Notes under the pieces: model-generated
Databases searched by the model: none
The model's input: only the letters and a program-made list of their open reading frames with translations
Told to the model about the DNA's origin: nothing
Made by a program: the position numbers and the translations under genes
In this document: one piece after another, positions 12,501 to 27,450 of the stretch
Layout of the letters: every line of letters begins with the position of its first letter
How positions within the stretch are numbered: position 1 is the first letter of the stretch
Source: Erythrocercus mccallii
Taxonomy: Eukaryota; Chordata; Aves; Passeriformes; Dicruridae
Direction of reading: 5' to 3'
Length of the DNA: 64,000 nt
NCBI GenBank assembly: GCA_013397435.1
Contig: VZRG01000030.1
Location: forward strand, 380,014-444,013

Positions 12501-15500
12501 AAAAAAGTCTAGTTTTAGGTAAAACTAAGATGGGTCTGCTTAGATCTGAATCTGATTCCAGTTAAAGTGTGTTCTCATGAGTTGTGATGAGCTTATTGTT
12601 TCATATTGAAAGCAAAAGTCCACTTTCTGCTTCACTACTGAATGAAGCCACAGGCTAATTAATTTGTGGACGGATACATTAAAAAACAGGTACCAGATTT
12701 TTCTGTGAGCTGATTTGATTTTCTAAGTGCTAGAAAAGTAACTCACAAATTTTCTGGGGTTTTTGGAGAGGTAAATCACCTTGTTGAATGTCTCACCCAG
12801 CACCGGAGAACACAGAGGAAATGTCAGAATATGCACACAGAAAAGGTGTGGGAGTACCATAATGGGGAAGAAGTGAGAAGCTATGCAAAGTACTTGTTCT
12901 CTGTGTTTAATTTGTTATATTTTGAGGGTTCTTGGCTCCTGCTGGTCCAGGAATCCAGAGAATCAAAGAAATGTGCATGCTGCTAGACCAGTAGGGATAG
13001 CAGCTGTTTCTTCTCTGGGCACTCCCTCTTTTCTAATAACCTCTTTTGAGAGTATTTTTATCCAGTCTCCATTTAATTCTGCTTCTGCTGGGACATTGTT
13101 ACTTTTGCCTTTGATCTTTGTATTCCAACAAGTTACTTCCTTCTGCAGTTTTTTCACTTACTAGCTTGTAAACCTTTGAGAGCAGGTTCTTTGCATGTGT
13201 ATTGTAGGTATCTGAGCTCCAGGTCAGCAGTGTTTATATGCTGTTATGCTAAAATTAACATTGAATACAGAGACATGAGAACAAAATGCATATAATCTAA
13301 GTGGTACAGTTCTTGGCTAAAGAAAATCAGCAGCTCTCACTTGGGGTAGCTCTGTAGAGGAATGTAATACGCAAAAAAAGAAAAAATATCAATAAGGAAA
13401 TTGATTTTTGTAGAGTCCTCACAATATCAAACCAAGCATTATTTTCAGTTTTTTACCATGGAGCTTTGTAAGTACTGGATGCATTATTTAACTGCTGCAG
13501 ATTTAAAGTTTCTGGTATAGGGTGTACGAATTGCCAGTTTAGGATGATGATGTTATTTCTAGAGGTCTGAAAATAGGGTTTTTCAGTGCTTTTAGAACAT
13601 GGAGTGAAAATACAAAAAAAGTTCAAAGATCTCTGCAAAATATGAATGTGTGTACCTACAGCAGTAGGTAAATGGTTGAGATTGTAGCCATTGCTCCTGA
13701 TGAGCAAATCTGTAAATGGAGGAGTACACTCCTTGTAGTTTAAGGTTATCTAGAGGAGTGTAAGCAGTACAGGTGGCCAAGAGCAGCTGTAGTAGTATTT
13801 CTTCACTGAAGGTTGGCATCAAGAGAGAAGAAAGACAGAAAGGAAAAAGATTATAAGTAAAGAAATGGGCAAAAACTATTAAAAAAGTAGGAGAATGAGG
13901 AATAAGGAGAATTAAATGGAATATTTTAGTATGAAACCAACATTTACTTGTTAGGTGGTGGTTTCCAGTTAGAAAAGAAGATTAAACTGCTGGGCTTCAG
14001 AATTAGCAAGACTGAGGCTCCTGATTCCACATGGAACTGAGTCAATTAGCACACTGAGGTGTCAGCTCCCATCAGTCTCTCCTCCCTTACTGGTGAGTCT
14101 GCAGTGAGCTCTTCCAGTTTTGTAGCCTGGCAGAAAAATATATAGTTTAAAAAAAAAAAAAAAAGTAAGTGTTGCCACATGAGCAGGTTGGCATGGTTCA
14201 GTCCTGGATACAGTGATAGATACAAGAGAGCAACAGTGAGGAAAGAGTAGGACTGTGACCACCTCTAGTTAAATTGGCTTAAGGTACCACAGGAGTACCA
14301 GTTGAGAGGCTTTTTACATCTTGAAAAGTGATTTTGGCTCCTTTGACAGCGATGTAAAACCTCAGCCTAATCATCCTGAACTAATTTGTAGCCTGGGAAA
14401 AAGTCTTAAGGATGGCATTTTAATTTTTTATATTCTGGAATTGACTGTTGTATTTGCTAAACTTGTCTGAACATGTTTCCTCTGAAATTATTCTCCCTAA
14501 GTTTTCTGTCTGATTGATTCCTATTCCATCCTCTGTTTTTCAAAGTCTTAGCTTTCTGAACTCACTCATGCGCAGATGCACAGCAACTTTTACACATTCT
14601 GGAAACAAAATTCCATTAATTTATCCATTTGTTTGAATCACTTCAGAATTATATGCCTTGCTTTTCACACCTTTTGTACCTTTGTTGTCCTTATTTCCCT
14701 TGGCTTAAGGAAAAGTACTTAATTTGTCTCTTCCCATTAATGCTGAATAAATGAATATTCTTCAAATACTCTGAGTGTCAAAAAATTTGCGTCACATTTT
14801 AGGTTCACTTCTTAATTTTTCAGCCACATCATGTAACTGAAAGCTTCAAATATACCTTTTCTGGTTTTGGACTTTTTTTCCTATGTATTAATTTTTACAC
14901 ACATTAAAGAAGAAGATTTTTTCTGCAAAGTGTTATGTATAAGAATATAGTCCATAAAATTATTGACACTGTGAATTTAGGTGTTATTTTGAAATATTCA
15001 TGAGATTCTGAGGCTCAGAAGATTAAGACGCACTAAGGTGATTCGTCTTGTAGTAGAAAATATATTTTAAGCTGCTTTTGCTTATGGTTGTGCACCTTGT
15101 CTACTACAATACAAAAGTATAATTCTACAGTCTCTGAAAGACAATTTAATTCTAATTTAACATTTCTAACATCCACGTCTAAATTTGTTTCTTTTAAAAA
15201 TTGGATTAGAACAATAAATGTTTAGAGAACCAGAATGTCTGAACAATATTAGATTCAGACAGAAAGATGTGAAGAATTGAGTCAGAAATCTAGAAATGGG
15301 ACAGTGGATCATTCAGAAAGCAAGTGGAAATCTCCTATCAGTACAATACAGAGTGAGAGCAAAGGGCAAGGCACTGATAGGGAATGTGTAGAAAGAAATT
15401 AAGTCACCACAGTTTGATGGTTTTAGGGTGGATTAATATTTTTAGTACCAACATTGCTTATTCTCTGCAAAGGGCCTAAAATATGCATCTGTCATTTAAG

Positions 15501-16421
15501 GTTAGTTAGAAGCTACAGGGGAGATGCTACATAGAAATATTGCAGGAGTATCCTGTTAAGAATGGTTTCCTGAATATGACATGACAGCATTGATCTGGGA
15601 TGGCTCAGTTGCTGCAGTTTGTTTCAGCCACAGTTCAGGTACCCAGCTGCTTAGAAAATGAAAAAGTAAAACCATTAAGTGAAGTTTTGGTGTAATATCT
15701 GATCCGGAGTCTGTAGCAAGCTGTTCAGATGCAGCACTGTAAAACATGCAATGATCAGCAACAAAGGGAAGCGCAGAGCTCTTGAATATTTCTGTCCCAG
15801 TATAGCCTTTAACTTGCAGTGAAATTTGATCAAATTTATACTGTGAGTCCTGCTAAATGGTTACTTTAGTATCTGTGTCTGCTGAGGAAGCAGATTTTTA
15901 AATTAGTGTGTAGAACAGCAGGGAAGAATGGTCATATTAATTATTTAAGATTGGCCTGATACATACTTCTCTCATTCTAGGACAGAAGATTACACTTAAT
16001 GAACTTAATTGTCTTATCATATAGGGTCAATTATTGTATAGAAACCAAATTATAATTGTTGATTCTGGTAATGTAGGATTTTAGGAAAAAAGGAGATGAA
16101 AAAATTCTGGTCAGTAATTTCTTTGGGGATTTTCCAGATAGGTTAACCAGTCTTTTATTTTGGCAAGTCTCTAGTCAGGTACCTCATGATCCCAGTACCT
16201 TCTGAACAGAAGATGATGTTTGCTATACAACAGTCTCATTTCTATATGTGAACTGTCATAACCTCTACAGTTATGTGAGAGACAGTTCTGAAACATGGCC
16301 TATATACACAACTAGTAGAGTTTGTTATTTTATGCATGGCATCTGAATAGTCTTGGGCAAGGGGGAACATTGTGTAGGTTTTACTGTAGATTTCAGAAAA
16401 CACTTTTTATAAAAACTGTTG

Positions 16422-16499
16422 TTTTATTGAGGGGGGGTTGAACATTGTTTTGGGGTGGTTTTTTGTTGTTCTTTGGGGTTTTTTTGTTTGGTTGGGTTC
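16422..16499. repeat. G/T-rich low-complexity tract
   Basis: GGGGGGGTTGAAC followed by alternating G and T runs (TTTGGGGTGGTTTTTTG, CTTTGGGGTTTTTTTG). Same style as the tract at 8511-8698 and in the same orientation. Confidence 0.75.
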
Positions 16500-19400
16500 T
16501 TTCAATTTAACAAGTTTTAGGAAAGTTCTCTAACTCTGTTATAAACGAAGATTGATGAAATACAAATTTCTTTTGCAAATCAATGGATAGCAGAAAGGTA
16601 TTTTTATTGCAATTTAGTATCTTTTTCAGAATGTAAGGGGTATTTTTTAAAGCACTAGGAATACTTTCAAAACTAAATTTTTGTTACTGCTGATGTCCTC
16701 TATTTTCAGTAATAAGTATTTTTAATCTGATCTTAAAACCTAGCAGAATAAAATCTCATATACAAAGTAGAATATCATAAGAAACTGACTTCATATTAAT
16801 ACATGATGAAAAATAGGTGGTTCTTATTTGTCAAAATCTGGATGAGAAATACTGATCTTAAGGTATGTGATTAATTCCCAAAGCCCAAAAGGTAAATATC
16901 TTCAAACATGCAGTTGGTTTAATTTTCTTTGACACTTACTCCAGCTTCAGGTTACTTATTTCTTCCCCCCCCACCCAAGTACTATGATGAATAATTAAAA
17001 CAAGACTTGTGTATGTTTGAATTATTCTGTGTGATTACACTGGAAAATTACATGACTACATTTAAAAAGAAAGTCAAATTATCATCAATTCTCTTATTCT
17101 GGAGTAGCTACAAGAAACTGAAGCATGTTGCATGATTTTCATTTACTAAGAATCCACTAATCTTTTGTAACTGAAGTTGCTAAGATTAAAGGAATTGATT
17201 AAAAAATTAAAATCTGTTGCAGGTATATTTTATGTAATATTTGCAGATATCAGAAGTATTTTGGCAAATTAAGACTGTCTTAAAAAGCTTTTAAAACAAT
17301 TTTTAATGCTAAATTTACATCATGTAGAAACAAAATAATGATAGAAACTGATAAGGCAGAACTTCCATGCCTTCCCTCAGCCCCTAAGTGACAGCACCAA
17401 TAAATTTTCAGGGTTGTCAGGAGTGAAAAAGCTGGCTTTTGTCAGTTTGTGATCACACCTGTGCTTTGCTTCCTGATGCTCTTAAGTAGTGGGCACCTCA
17501 CAGCGCACACACACCTGTGGCTGCTGTGTGCAGCTCAGGCTCCTCAGCAGCCCGCAGCAGCCAGAATGGCTCTGCCTTTCCTCCTTGAGGCAGGGAAGGT
17601 CACTGCCATCCACCCGCCACTGTGTCAGGAGGAGGGAATGCGGTGCGTGGTCAGGTGTGCCCAGTAATAGTGAGGCTCCCTGGGGAAGAGGTTCTCCTCA
17701 AAGGCCCTTTGTGCCAGTTCTCTCTCCTGTCTGTGGAAAACAAGGGTTGGCCGGTGTCTAAAAGCTGAAAAGGAGGCTCAGTAAATAGCGGAGAAAGCCC
17801 TTCCCCTAGCAACACGCTCCTTGAGCAGCCCAAGCCCTCCAGTGGAAGGTCACATGATTGACGTATTTGTCCCCTAAACAGAATGCACACAATTCGTTTT
17901 TTCACTTCTCTGTATTTTTAAGCTGTGTGGAAATGGGTTTTAGCAGCCATACAAGAGAAGACTGGCCAGTTTGGAATACCATCACCCCCTTCTTCTGGAC
18001 TTCATCAGCTCTGAGAGTTCAAGAACTGGAGAGGCATCTGTGATGTTCATGGAAGAGCTAATTTCGATTTTCAAATAGTATTTAAACATTGGTATTAGAG
18101 TACCAGTAAAGAGCATATGAGACACACATGGTGTTAGATTCAACACAGCTATGGGCTGCTTGTAGACAATTGGAAGGAATTGTGACCTTTCAGTACTCAT
18201 TCACTTTCTGGCAGCTGTTGAAAATTACTGCAAGTATATACTGAGTGTGTATCTCCTTCTAAACTTCTAATATTCTGTTTTATTAGTTGGATTGGAAATG
18301 TAAAACTTGAATTGATTGAATTTTTGGGCATCTTAGGTTTAAAACAATACTATTTCTCTAGATGTTAGCTTTATATAAGTTCTGAATGAAACAGTCACTA
18401 CATGGCTCGACCTTAGAGGTTGTGTGTGCAGAAAACACTCATTTTGAGAATAAAACCATTAATGCAAGTATTTTACAAAAGGAGAGTGTAGGTGAAATGC
18501 AGAAACAATTTTTATATTACATTTAGCTGTCATGATTTCAGCTGAAAATACGAGTAAAGCAGTAAGTGTGACAGTTGAAGAAGCTATTGGAAGACCACTG
18601 CTCCCTGAATACTAACATTTTAGAACTGGAAAAGCCTAAACATTCATAGGTTTAGTCCATAGTGTAATAAAGTAGTTTATTTTAATTAGTCAGTATTACA
18701 TTTTCAGGACATCTCATGCGGAAGATAAAAATGTCTTAGAAGTTACTACTGCAGCTTGAATTCCCGTGTGGTAGAGCACAGCCTTGAATCCTGTGTTTAA
18801 TGAAACACGTGAGAGAAGATGCACTTGAAAGACATGTACTAATTCACAGCAGCAGTCTTTGTGCTCCCTGTCACCCGCAGTTAGTTTTCTTCTGTTGCTC
18901 TGAAGAGAGACTTCTCACATTCTTTCTTGGTTACTAAATTTGATATGAAATGTCATTTTTCATGCTTTCTTTTTTATTATTATTTCTGGGTGGGAACAGA
19001 TTCAAAACATACTGGACATGTTTTCCATATGAAAACATGCAGTCATATCTCAGTGCCATTTTGAAAATGAAAGGCTTTGTTTGTGTGGTAAACCATTAGC
19101 ATAGCTGGAAAGAAAACTAGCATTGGGATTTCTTGAGTTTGCAACAAAATACTAGTTTTGAAACCCTTAAATGAGGTTCTTCATGTTTCCAGTCCCATCT
19201 TGCCCCCTATGTCCCCACTCACTGCAGTATTTGAGTTAGTTGTCTGCAGTTCAGGGGAATTTACAGCTATTTGGGGTGTATAAACTCAAACTTTGAATAG
19301 AGACCTCCTAGGATGACAGAGGGAAAATAAATGTTACAGGTCAGGCCACACTTAATTGTAAATATTTTAATTAATCATTCCATTGCTATATTTCTAACTC

Positions 19401-22400
19401 CTGTTAAAACAATCACCTTGATTGTAGGTCATTTTGTAGCATATATTAGTTAAATTGTTCTTAAAATTTACTTAAAGCTCAGGGTGGCTTAATGAATGTG
19501 TCCTGATAAAAGTGGAATGTGTCAACACTGTCTGAGTGTTCTGGCACTGTTCAGTCTGTTCCAAAGGCTACAGCTGGAATAAAGACCTGCATAATATAGG
19601 TCGTGTTTGCGTTCTGTTCTCTTCAGATTCCTAGGATGCTCATGGAAGTCAGGATGTTGCTGGTAGAGCCATATGTGGGAAATGTGTACGAGAGGCTTGC
19701 CTGGTACTATCTCATTCAGTGTGCTTATAGTTTAACTGCTGTTTTCAGAATTGAACTGACCAGTGAGGAGGAATATTGAATGTCTAGCATTCCAAAACTA
19801 GAAATATCAAAAGTGTTCAGCTCTGGAAGTTTTTCAGCTGGGCTTGCATGTTGCTAAAAATAGGTCTAATGCTTTGGATTGCATAGATGACTTTAGATTG
19901 GTAGGTATTTAATTTGTATCTTAATATAAATATCAGCAGATGTCTTTTCTAGCAAATCTGAATGTATCTCAGTATTATCGTGCCTTTTAAAAGCATTTTG
20001 GAATGTACTGTAAATTTTTTTCCCTTGGGTATTTTTTAGGGCTTAATGTGTATATGTGTGTCACAAAAGATAAATACATTCCTGTTATCAAACTTTATGA
20101 ATTGCTGAAGCTCTCCAGTGTGGTGTATAGAGATTCTTACAACAGATTTTTTTAAAAACATTAAAATAGCCATGCAAGGAAAATAAGAACGAGCATTAAA
20201 AAAAAAGGCAAAGCAAAAAGCAAGTTCTGAAATGAAGTATTGTTCAGGGTCTGATTTATCCTATCCAGGTGACCTTTTTTTTCCTTTAAAGCCCAAAACT
20301 CTGGGATTTAAATATGGGCCCATAATATCTGTCCTCAAGAAATGTTGACCTTTTAAGGTCAAGCAAAATTCCCGCCACCCTAGTGTGCTACCAGCTAGCA
20401 TCCAGAGGGTATATATGGTGAAGCAAACTTGTTCCACTGATGCTGTATTTCAGTCTGACTTGTAAAACATGCTGTGTGTGGGTTTTCTGTACCTTATCTG
20501 TATTTTCATTGTGCAGGAACAGAAAGTGGGGGAGGGAGGGCATCAGGACTCTCGGAAGTATTACTGCTAAACCAGGTATCATGATTAAACAGGGATATGT
20601 GAGATAAGGTGATGGTGAGTGTAAAAAGATAAGCTGCCTTTCCCCCTAGCTCATTTTAACATTATGACCAATGAATTTGTTAAGTGAAACAGCACAAGTC
20701 TTCTTTGCATATCATTTGAACTGAGAGCTTGCTTTGAAGAAGATAAGCAGACTGTGTTGCCCAGAAGAAATAATGATGCTAATTTATCTTTGCCTGTCCT
20801 CATAGCCATAGCAGTGTGTGTCAGTGTTGAAAAGGAAATAGAGAAATAACTGAGCTGTAGTTTTATCACCTGTTCAGTGCCACAGGATTGTTGATGACCT
20901 GCAGGAGTCTGAGAAATATGGCTGGTCTGGAAGTTTTTGTTGTAAAAGTATTTGGGAAGGTTTCCTCTAATATAAGAATAACTGCGAAACTGTGACAGAA
21001 AAGTTGACCAATTCTCTTCAGAACAAACAAAGCTATGGTGTAGGATTTCTGCTCCACCACCCTCAGAAGTGTATATCAAGGATGAGAAAGTCTGTTACAT
21101 TTGTTTACTAGCAACTTCGAACTATCAATATTTACATTCTGGGCATGGGAAATTTGAAGGTCTCTGCCAGATTTTTTTGAGGGAAAGGGAGGATGAGATG
21201 TTTTCTTTAATACTGAGTAATAGAGTAATTTACCAGAACTAAAAGCCTTTACAGGAGTAAAATCTAATCTCTTGCAGTAGGTAATTGATTACTAGTTGAG
21301 ATACTCCCATTCAGAGTCATATAAAAAAGCTCATTTCTTTGTCTTTTACATCTAGTTACCTGTCATCTCATCTAGGATTTTGTTGCTATAGATACATCAC
21401 TTTCAACAACTTAGATACAAAAAAACCCCTTCCAAACATGGATTATAAGCGTATATACTTCAGCATCAAAAATTCCAATGTGTTTTAGCCTTTGTAGTAT
21501 ATTTTACAATATATTGATGCCTAAGATCTGTTTTATTGTTTAATACTTGTACATCTAGGAATTTGTAGTATAATGTTTGTCAGATTCTTTTGTTCATAAA
21601 TTATGAATGGAAGGTTTTTGTCCCTGAATGGAGACATTCATGTGTAAAGACTATTTGACTGGCGAATGGTATGTTAGGAATACTTACTGATCTACAAGTG
21701 AATTGCAGTGGAAGAGTTTTCTTTGTCAGGGAGATAAAAGCATTCTAGAGCCTGAGAGTCCAGCCAGTGTCACAGTGCAAGCCTCCAAGCCGAAGCTGTG
21801 TGGCTGAAGAGCAGCTGGGGACTGCAAGAAGGCAGGGTGACAGGCCCCTGAGGAGCTGCACTGCCTCCTGGATAAGTAGGATAAGATCAATGTAAAATAT
21901 TTCAGTGGTGCTATTGTGTTTTACCAAAATTCCTATTAAATTAGTAAATAGTAGATGGCTTATACTATGCAGATAGACAGTCTAAAAAATAATTAAAGTC
22001 TTCATATTTAATGTGTGTATTTCCAGGTGGTAGAAAAGTTATGTTTATTTTATGTGGCAATTTTAAATTACTTTTCTGTTTGAGGAAGAGTTTTAAGTAT
22101 TTATTCTTGTTCATTAGTATAGTGTTCTTCCATAACTGCCGAGTCCTCTGCCCTTCTGCTTGGAGTGCATGTAAAATTATTTATTGCCTTACCTGCATTC
22201 TGAAAAACATAACATGTTCTTAGAAGAATTCTCTACTTGAATCAAATGCATAGAAGGGTGCATGGACTTGGACAAAACGTTGGGTAGTTGGAAGAGTTCT
22301 CTCCAAAGGGGTGGCAGGAAAGGTGCTGGTGAGAGCTGCTGTTTAGCCAGCAGTGCTGCGGAGCAGGCAGGTAGGCAGCTCTGCAGGAGAGGTTGCTGAG

Positions 22401-22871
22401 GTGCTTGGGAGGCAAGTGCTCGCTGGTGCTGTCACACTGCTCATCATCTTCCATGGTCCATTCCTGGTCACTCTTTCCATAAGCCTGGTTGGACAGGCCT
22501 GCTGCAGTTGGCAGGAAAAGATGGAGACTGATTTTCGGCGTTTGTGTTCCTGGCTAATCTGCCCGTTGTTTTGCTTCACCACCATTTTCTCTTCCCACTT
22601 GCTCCTCCCGCTCTGAGCCTGAAAGGACAGCCCTGGAACACCTTATAAAGAACTGGTCCCCAAAGCCAGACTTCGCTGCATTTTGCACAAAATAATAAAA
22701 TTGTCTGCCGCCTTTCCTGGGCTCACTTCCTTTCATGAGAATTCAGCTGAAATGCAGGGATGTGACAAGATTGCAAAAACGTCATCCAAAATGCATGACA
22801 TCTGGAAGCTAGACTGTCAATGAAAGTCCCTAACATCACCTAAATATGAAGATCTATTAGTTAAGAATGTA

Positions 22872-22890
22872 GGGGGGGGGGGGAAAAAAA
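22872..22890. repeat. G12A7 homopurine tract
   Basis: Twelve G followed by seven A. A polypurine run in intron sequence; the count may vary between reads or alleles. Confidence 0.85.
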
Positions 22891-24874
22891 GTGTATCTGT
22901 TATATTTTCCAAAGCAGTTTCTTTAAAAGAAAATTGAGCATTATATGGGGAAAACACCTATGTTTGTAGAGATCTGTTGAAAGCCTTCCCTTCCAGCCCT
23001 GATAATAATGGAAATCAAAGAACATTTTGAGACTTACATGTGTGAGACTGTAAGGCTCAAGAAGCTCTGTCAGAATAAAGTATCCCAGCTATGACACAAG
23101 TGAGTGGATTGTTTGGTTTCTGAATTACCTGAGCTGCAGTGATGTTCCTTTTGGGCCTGGCAGCAGTATGGCAGGGCAGTGTGGCCACTGGCAATCTCCA
23201 CAGGTCTAGCTTATGAATCTCTGTTCTATCCTAAACACTGCTACTTGATCCTCCTTTTGAATAGTATCTTTCTTTCCTTCTCTGCTGTAATTTGTTACAG
23301 GCTTCTCAGAGTTGACAGAATCCAACAGTCCACCTTTCACCTCTGAAAACTGTTGTTATCTGCTGAAGTCCTTCATTGACATTACACAATGAAGGCATTT
23401 ACCTTTGGAGTCTGCATGCCTGTCTTGTTTTCCACCTGGCTAACGAATGTATCTAGTGTATGTATGTTTTGTGTATAAATAAGATAAACTGTATGATACT
23501 CCTCAGGGTACACTGTATGCACATGAGAATCAGAGGTATTTCAATGCCTAAAAATAAGGCTTTTCTGAAGGTTTTGCAATATCTGAGGCTGAAGTGTAGC
23601 TTGGACATTGATAATGAATAGAATTGATTGGAATGTTTTATCTAAGATCCCTGTTTCATGACATGAAACAAGCTCTCACTAATAGCAGTTATATAATAAA
23701 CTGCATTCTTTTTTTTGTGAAACTGTCGGTATTGTCCAAAGTAGGGGAGACAACTGTGGTTTAGCTGGGCGTTTGTATGGTCAGCACTGTCTATTTAGTT
23801 TGAAATTGTAGTTTTTTTAGGAAGTGTTTCCCAGAGACTTCATGTAGGTGGCACTTGTTGTGTTTTGAGCCTTGCAACTATTAATCCTACACTGATAAAG
23901 ATTAGAAAGCAGGTTACTTAAAATGATAGTCCTCACTGGCATTTGGTCTCCTTCAGGTCTGTTTATTGCTAGCCCTGGTAGAGTTGAGCTACTTACTGTG
24001 AGGAGTTACAGGCTCTGTGTTCACAGAACAGCACCCAGTGGTATCTGTGCACAGTTGGCTTTGTTAGGATTTACTGCTTCCATCTCTTCAGTATTTGTAT
24101 TCAGTGAGCATTTGCAGGTAGGTGCTTACATTTAAAGAATTACTTTCAAGATACCATTTAAGGCTTTTTTTTGGTTAATCTGCATGTTATATTGTACATG
24201 ATAAATACTAGGAAAGCACTGGAGATTTAAGAGGATGAGAGGTTTGAGTCAATCACTTGAGCTTCAACTTAGTAATGCAAATCTGGTTTTAAGTGACCTT
24301 ATTGATGTTTGCTCAAAGTAGCTTCCTTTTGGTACAAATGACTGAGCTTTGTTGCAGCTATTGTACAGGTAATGTACTGTCCCTTTAGAGATTGCCTTTG
24401 TATCCCTGTTGCAACCTCTCTTTGCTTTAACAGAGAGTGCCTGCAGGAATGCCTGGAGCTAAGATAGATCTTGTGTGACTCATTTGATCATCTGTCAGTA
24501 AAGAAGTGAGAGGATAGGGCAGGGAAAAACATGTGCCCCTTGCTCTGACGCAGCTCTTGGAAATTTGAGCGGTTGGCTATTGGTGAAGGATGTTCAAGTG
24601 GAGAGCTTGGTACCAGAGAGTGAAGGACACGACAGTGTATCCCAAAGGGTCCTGGCCGCTTCTATGACTTCACCATGAGGAGGGGTGGCAAATGCCTGTT
24701 CCAAGTGTGGGGTGCGAGGGGGTGGCAGGATTTTGAGCAGCACTGGTAGGGTGGGTGGTGCAAGTAGTGCTGAGCACCCCTGTCCTGCAGAGATGGCATT
24801 GTGCAACAAACAGTGCCATCTTCTGGGAGGAGCCGGAACGATGACCTTGTGGTCAGCGTTACACGTGTTTGTTA

Positions 24875-24939
24875 AAGTGGTGGGATTGGTTTTTTGGTTG
24901 GAGTTTTTTTGGTGTATGTGTGTTTTGGGGTTTTTTTGT
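24875..24939. repeat. G/T-rich low-complexity tract
   Basis: TTGGTTTTTTGGTTGGAG followed by GTGTGTTTTGGGGTTTTTTT. Third member of the G/T tract series in this intron; no coding meaning despite two overlapping open frames. Confidence 0.75.
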
Positions 24940-27450
24940 ATCTAATAAATGCCTTAAAAATCAAAGCACCAGAAGTCGAAAGTCTGTGTTAATGTCTGGT
25001 AATGCAAGTCCCCATCTTGCATTTCTGATTTTTTTACTGATACAGTTTTTAAGGGAAATTTTTAAGCTGTATTTTGGGTTTTGTTTAGAAGAAGAAAAGT
25101 TTATCAACTGCTGAGCACAATCTAGAGAAGCGAATCTCAAAAATAGAAGTTAAGGATTTGGTCTGCTTTGTTGGATTAAGTTCCCTGTTATTTCCATAAA
25201 TATACTTTGTAAAGCCTAGTAATTGCAACATCTTTTCTAATAGAAAGCAGTAGTGACCTATAGGAAAATGCTAAAGTAAGAATGATTACTTGGACTTACA
25301 TCTCCTTCTTTTTACCATGTCAAAAGGGTAAAAATATTTTCTGTCTTAAAATTATTATCCTATAAATAGTTATATTGAGAAATATTCACTGTAGTGCAAA
25401 ATCTGGGATTAGGGTTACTAAAATTATCCTAGCAAGTGGAGTGTAATATTCAGCATTTACTGAAAGTCATTAATGGCGTAGATCAATCACCAGAAGGTCT
25501 TATTTGAAGGAAGTGAGCAATTTTAGTAACATTAATGGAACTATATGGGAGATGCAGCTGACATTGTGAGGAGGTTTTCTTGTTACACACTTTCAAATAA
25601 ATAAATGAATGCAAACAAAAAGAAAATAACAAAGTACAGTTTATGGAGGAGGGGAAAAGATTAATCAATGTGTTAAAAAAATATTTACTGCCAAAATAAC
25701 TTCGATAAGGTATATCCAGAATGATGAGAATTTGTGAGCTCTTGATAGGGAAATATATTTGGAATTGGTTTTGTTGTGTCATGATTGCCTAGGTAATTTA
25801 CCAGCAAAGATGCAATGGAAAAATAGCTTATTAAAAAAAGAAGATAAAATTGTTTTGCATGCATGTAAATTATAAATCTGTTCTGTGTCATGTTAAGATG
25901 GCTAGAATTGGCACATTTTGTATTCCAAAGGGTCTATGGGACTATGGTGTCTGACATTTCTGGATGGTACAGTACTTAACTCTACAATTAATTTCTAGTT
26001 AAAGTGGTAATTTAATGTGTATTTCCTTTTTTAACATTAGTGTCAGCTTGCCCTGTCATACAATATTTAACATATAGAGAAAATGTCTAACTTTCAGTAT
26101 ACTCTGAATGTTTACTGTGTGATAATCTTGGTGTTTATGCAAGTCCTCACTATTACAGTTGGGACTTCCAATATCTGACATTTGAAAGGAATTCAGTGTT
26201 GACTCATCTTACCATGTTGATTTTGAGTTGTTCATAAAAATCAGCTCCTAAAAGTTCCCTTTGCAAGGGCTTGTGGCCCTTGAGCATACCTCACAAAAGT
26301 ACTGTATTTCATTTGATAAAATTTGAAAACTATTTTTGTCTTGGACTTTGGTAAGTTACTAATCCATAGTTTGGGAGTAAAGTATGTATAACAAGCTCAT
26401 TAAGTTGGAAAATACTGTTCCAAATACCTCAAAAATATTGTGTAATTGGATAAGTAAAAATGTAAGAAATCCAGTTTAGCAAAGGAAGAATGCACTGCAG
26501 CTCACAGGAAAGCTGTCCTTCTATGCATCTGACTTAGGAATTTCAGCAGTGGCATTCTGTACAGGAGGCAAGGTGGTAACCTAACATGAAAGTAGACATT
26601 GGCCATGCCTCTTGGGTTTCCTATAGCATAATCACGTTTTCTGCTTGATAGAGTGTAGACTAAACACATGGTAGTATTTTTGGAAAGACAGATCAGGAAA
26701 TCTCTGGTCTTAAAAATGAAATTATACTGTTAGAAATATTTTCATTATTAAATGAAAAAGTGAGCATTTTTCTGCTGAACACTACTTAATATTTATGCAG
26801 CCTGCATGGTACCGGTGGAGTAGTTCAGGAAAGTAGTTTTCATTGAAGCAAAACCAAAAGTAATTTATGGTGTATAAACAGTAGTTATATCCTCATTGAA
26901 ATACATCTTTGTGTGCCAGAGTTAGGAATTTAGCCTCAGGGCAGTTGTCAGTATTCTGTCTGGAAAGCTACTCAATGATTGTTGTTTGTGTTTTTGTTTG
27001 CCCCACCGCCCCAGTAGTCAGTATCGACTATAGTGGAGCAAATTACGATAAATTGCAATGCTTAAAATTTGTTACATCAATTCTTCCTCTGGCCCACTAA
27101 TACAGTTTTTTTAAAGATACTTTTAGGAGTACGTGAAAATATATTTGAGAAAAAAAATCCGTAAGTTATTTCTACCAAACGCAACTTATATTAAATCCTT
27201 AATTTTTATAATATGTTATGAACCTCTTCCAAAACTCTTTTAAGATATTTGTCAACAAGACTTAATGATAGTCAACAAGCAACTTCCACTTAATTTTATG
27301 GAAAAGTTGACAAAGATTGCTGCTTTTGTGACTGTTGGTAAGCAGGTATTTTGCTTGGTTAGAACTTGAACAGTTTTATTCTAGGTCACTTAGATCTTGT
27401 GCACTCGTGAGTTCATAATCCTGACTTCCTTCCCACTTTTTCATATGCAG

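Larger units (their letters stand above)
1..27450 (+). other. QKI: QKI intron (partial, upstream of the QUA2 exon)
   Basis: AT-rich sequence ending in the acceptor TTTTTCATATGCAG just before the QUA2 exon. I looked for the KH-domain exons (peptides such as NFVGRILGPRG and NWEHLNEDLHVLITVEDAQ) and did not find them, so this is inferred to be the right part of the intron numbered 4 here. It holds one CR1 fragment (1205-1353), G/T-rich simple tracts (8511-8698, 16422-16499, 24875-24939), short G runs (9507-9515, 22872-22883) and otherwise unremarkable unique sequence. Open frames in it are short, AT-driven and lack recognisable domains. Confidence 0.8.

Noticed and set aside
20651..21079. 142-codon minus-strand open frame in the QKI intron
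   Set aside because: Length is within what chance gives over 64 kb in six frames; no domain, splice context or CpG enrichment.
1..27450. Earlier QKI exons (KH domain, QUA1)
   Set aside because: Searched for their conserved peptides in the sequence and found none; they should lie left of the window.
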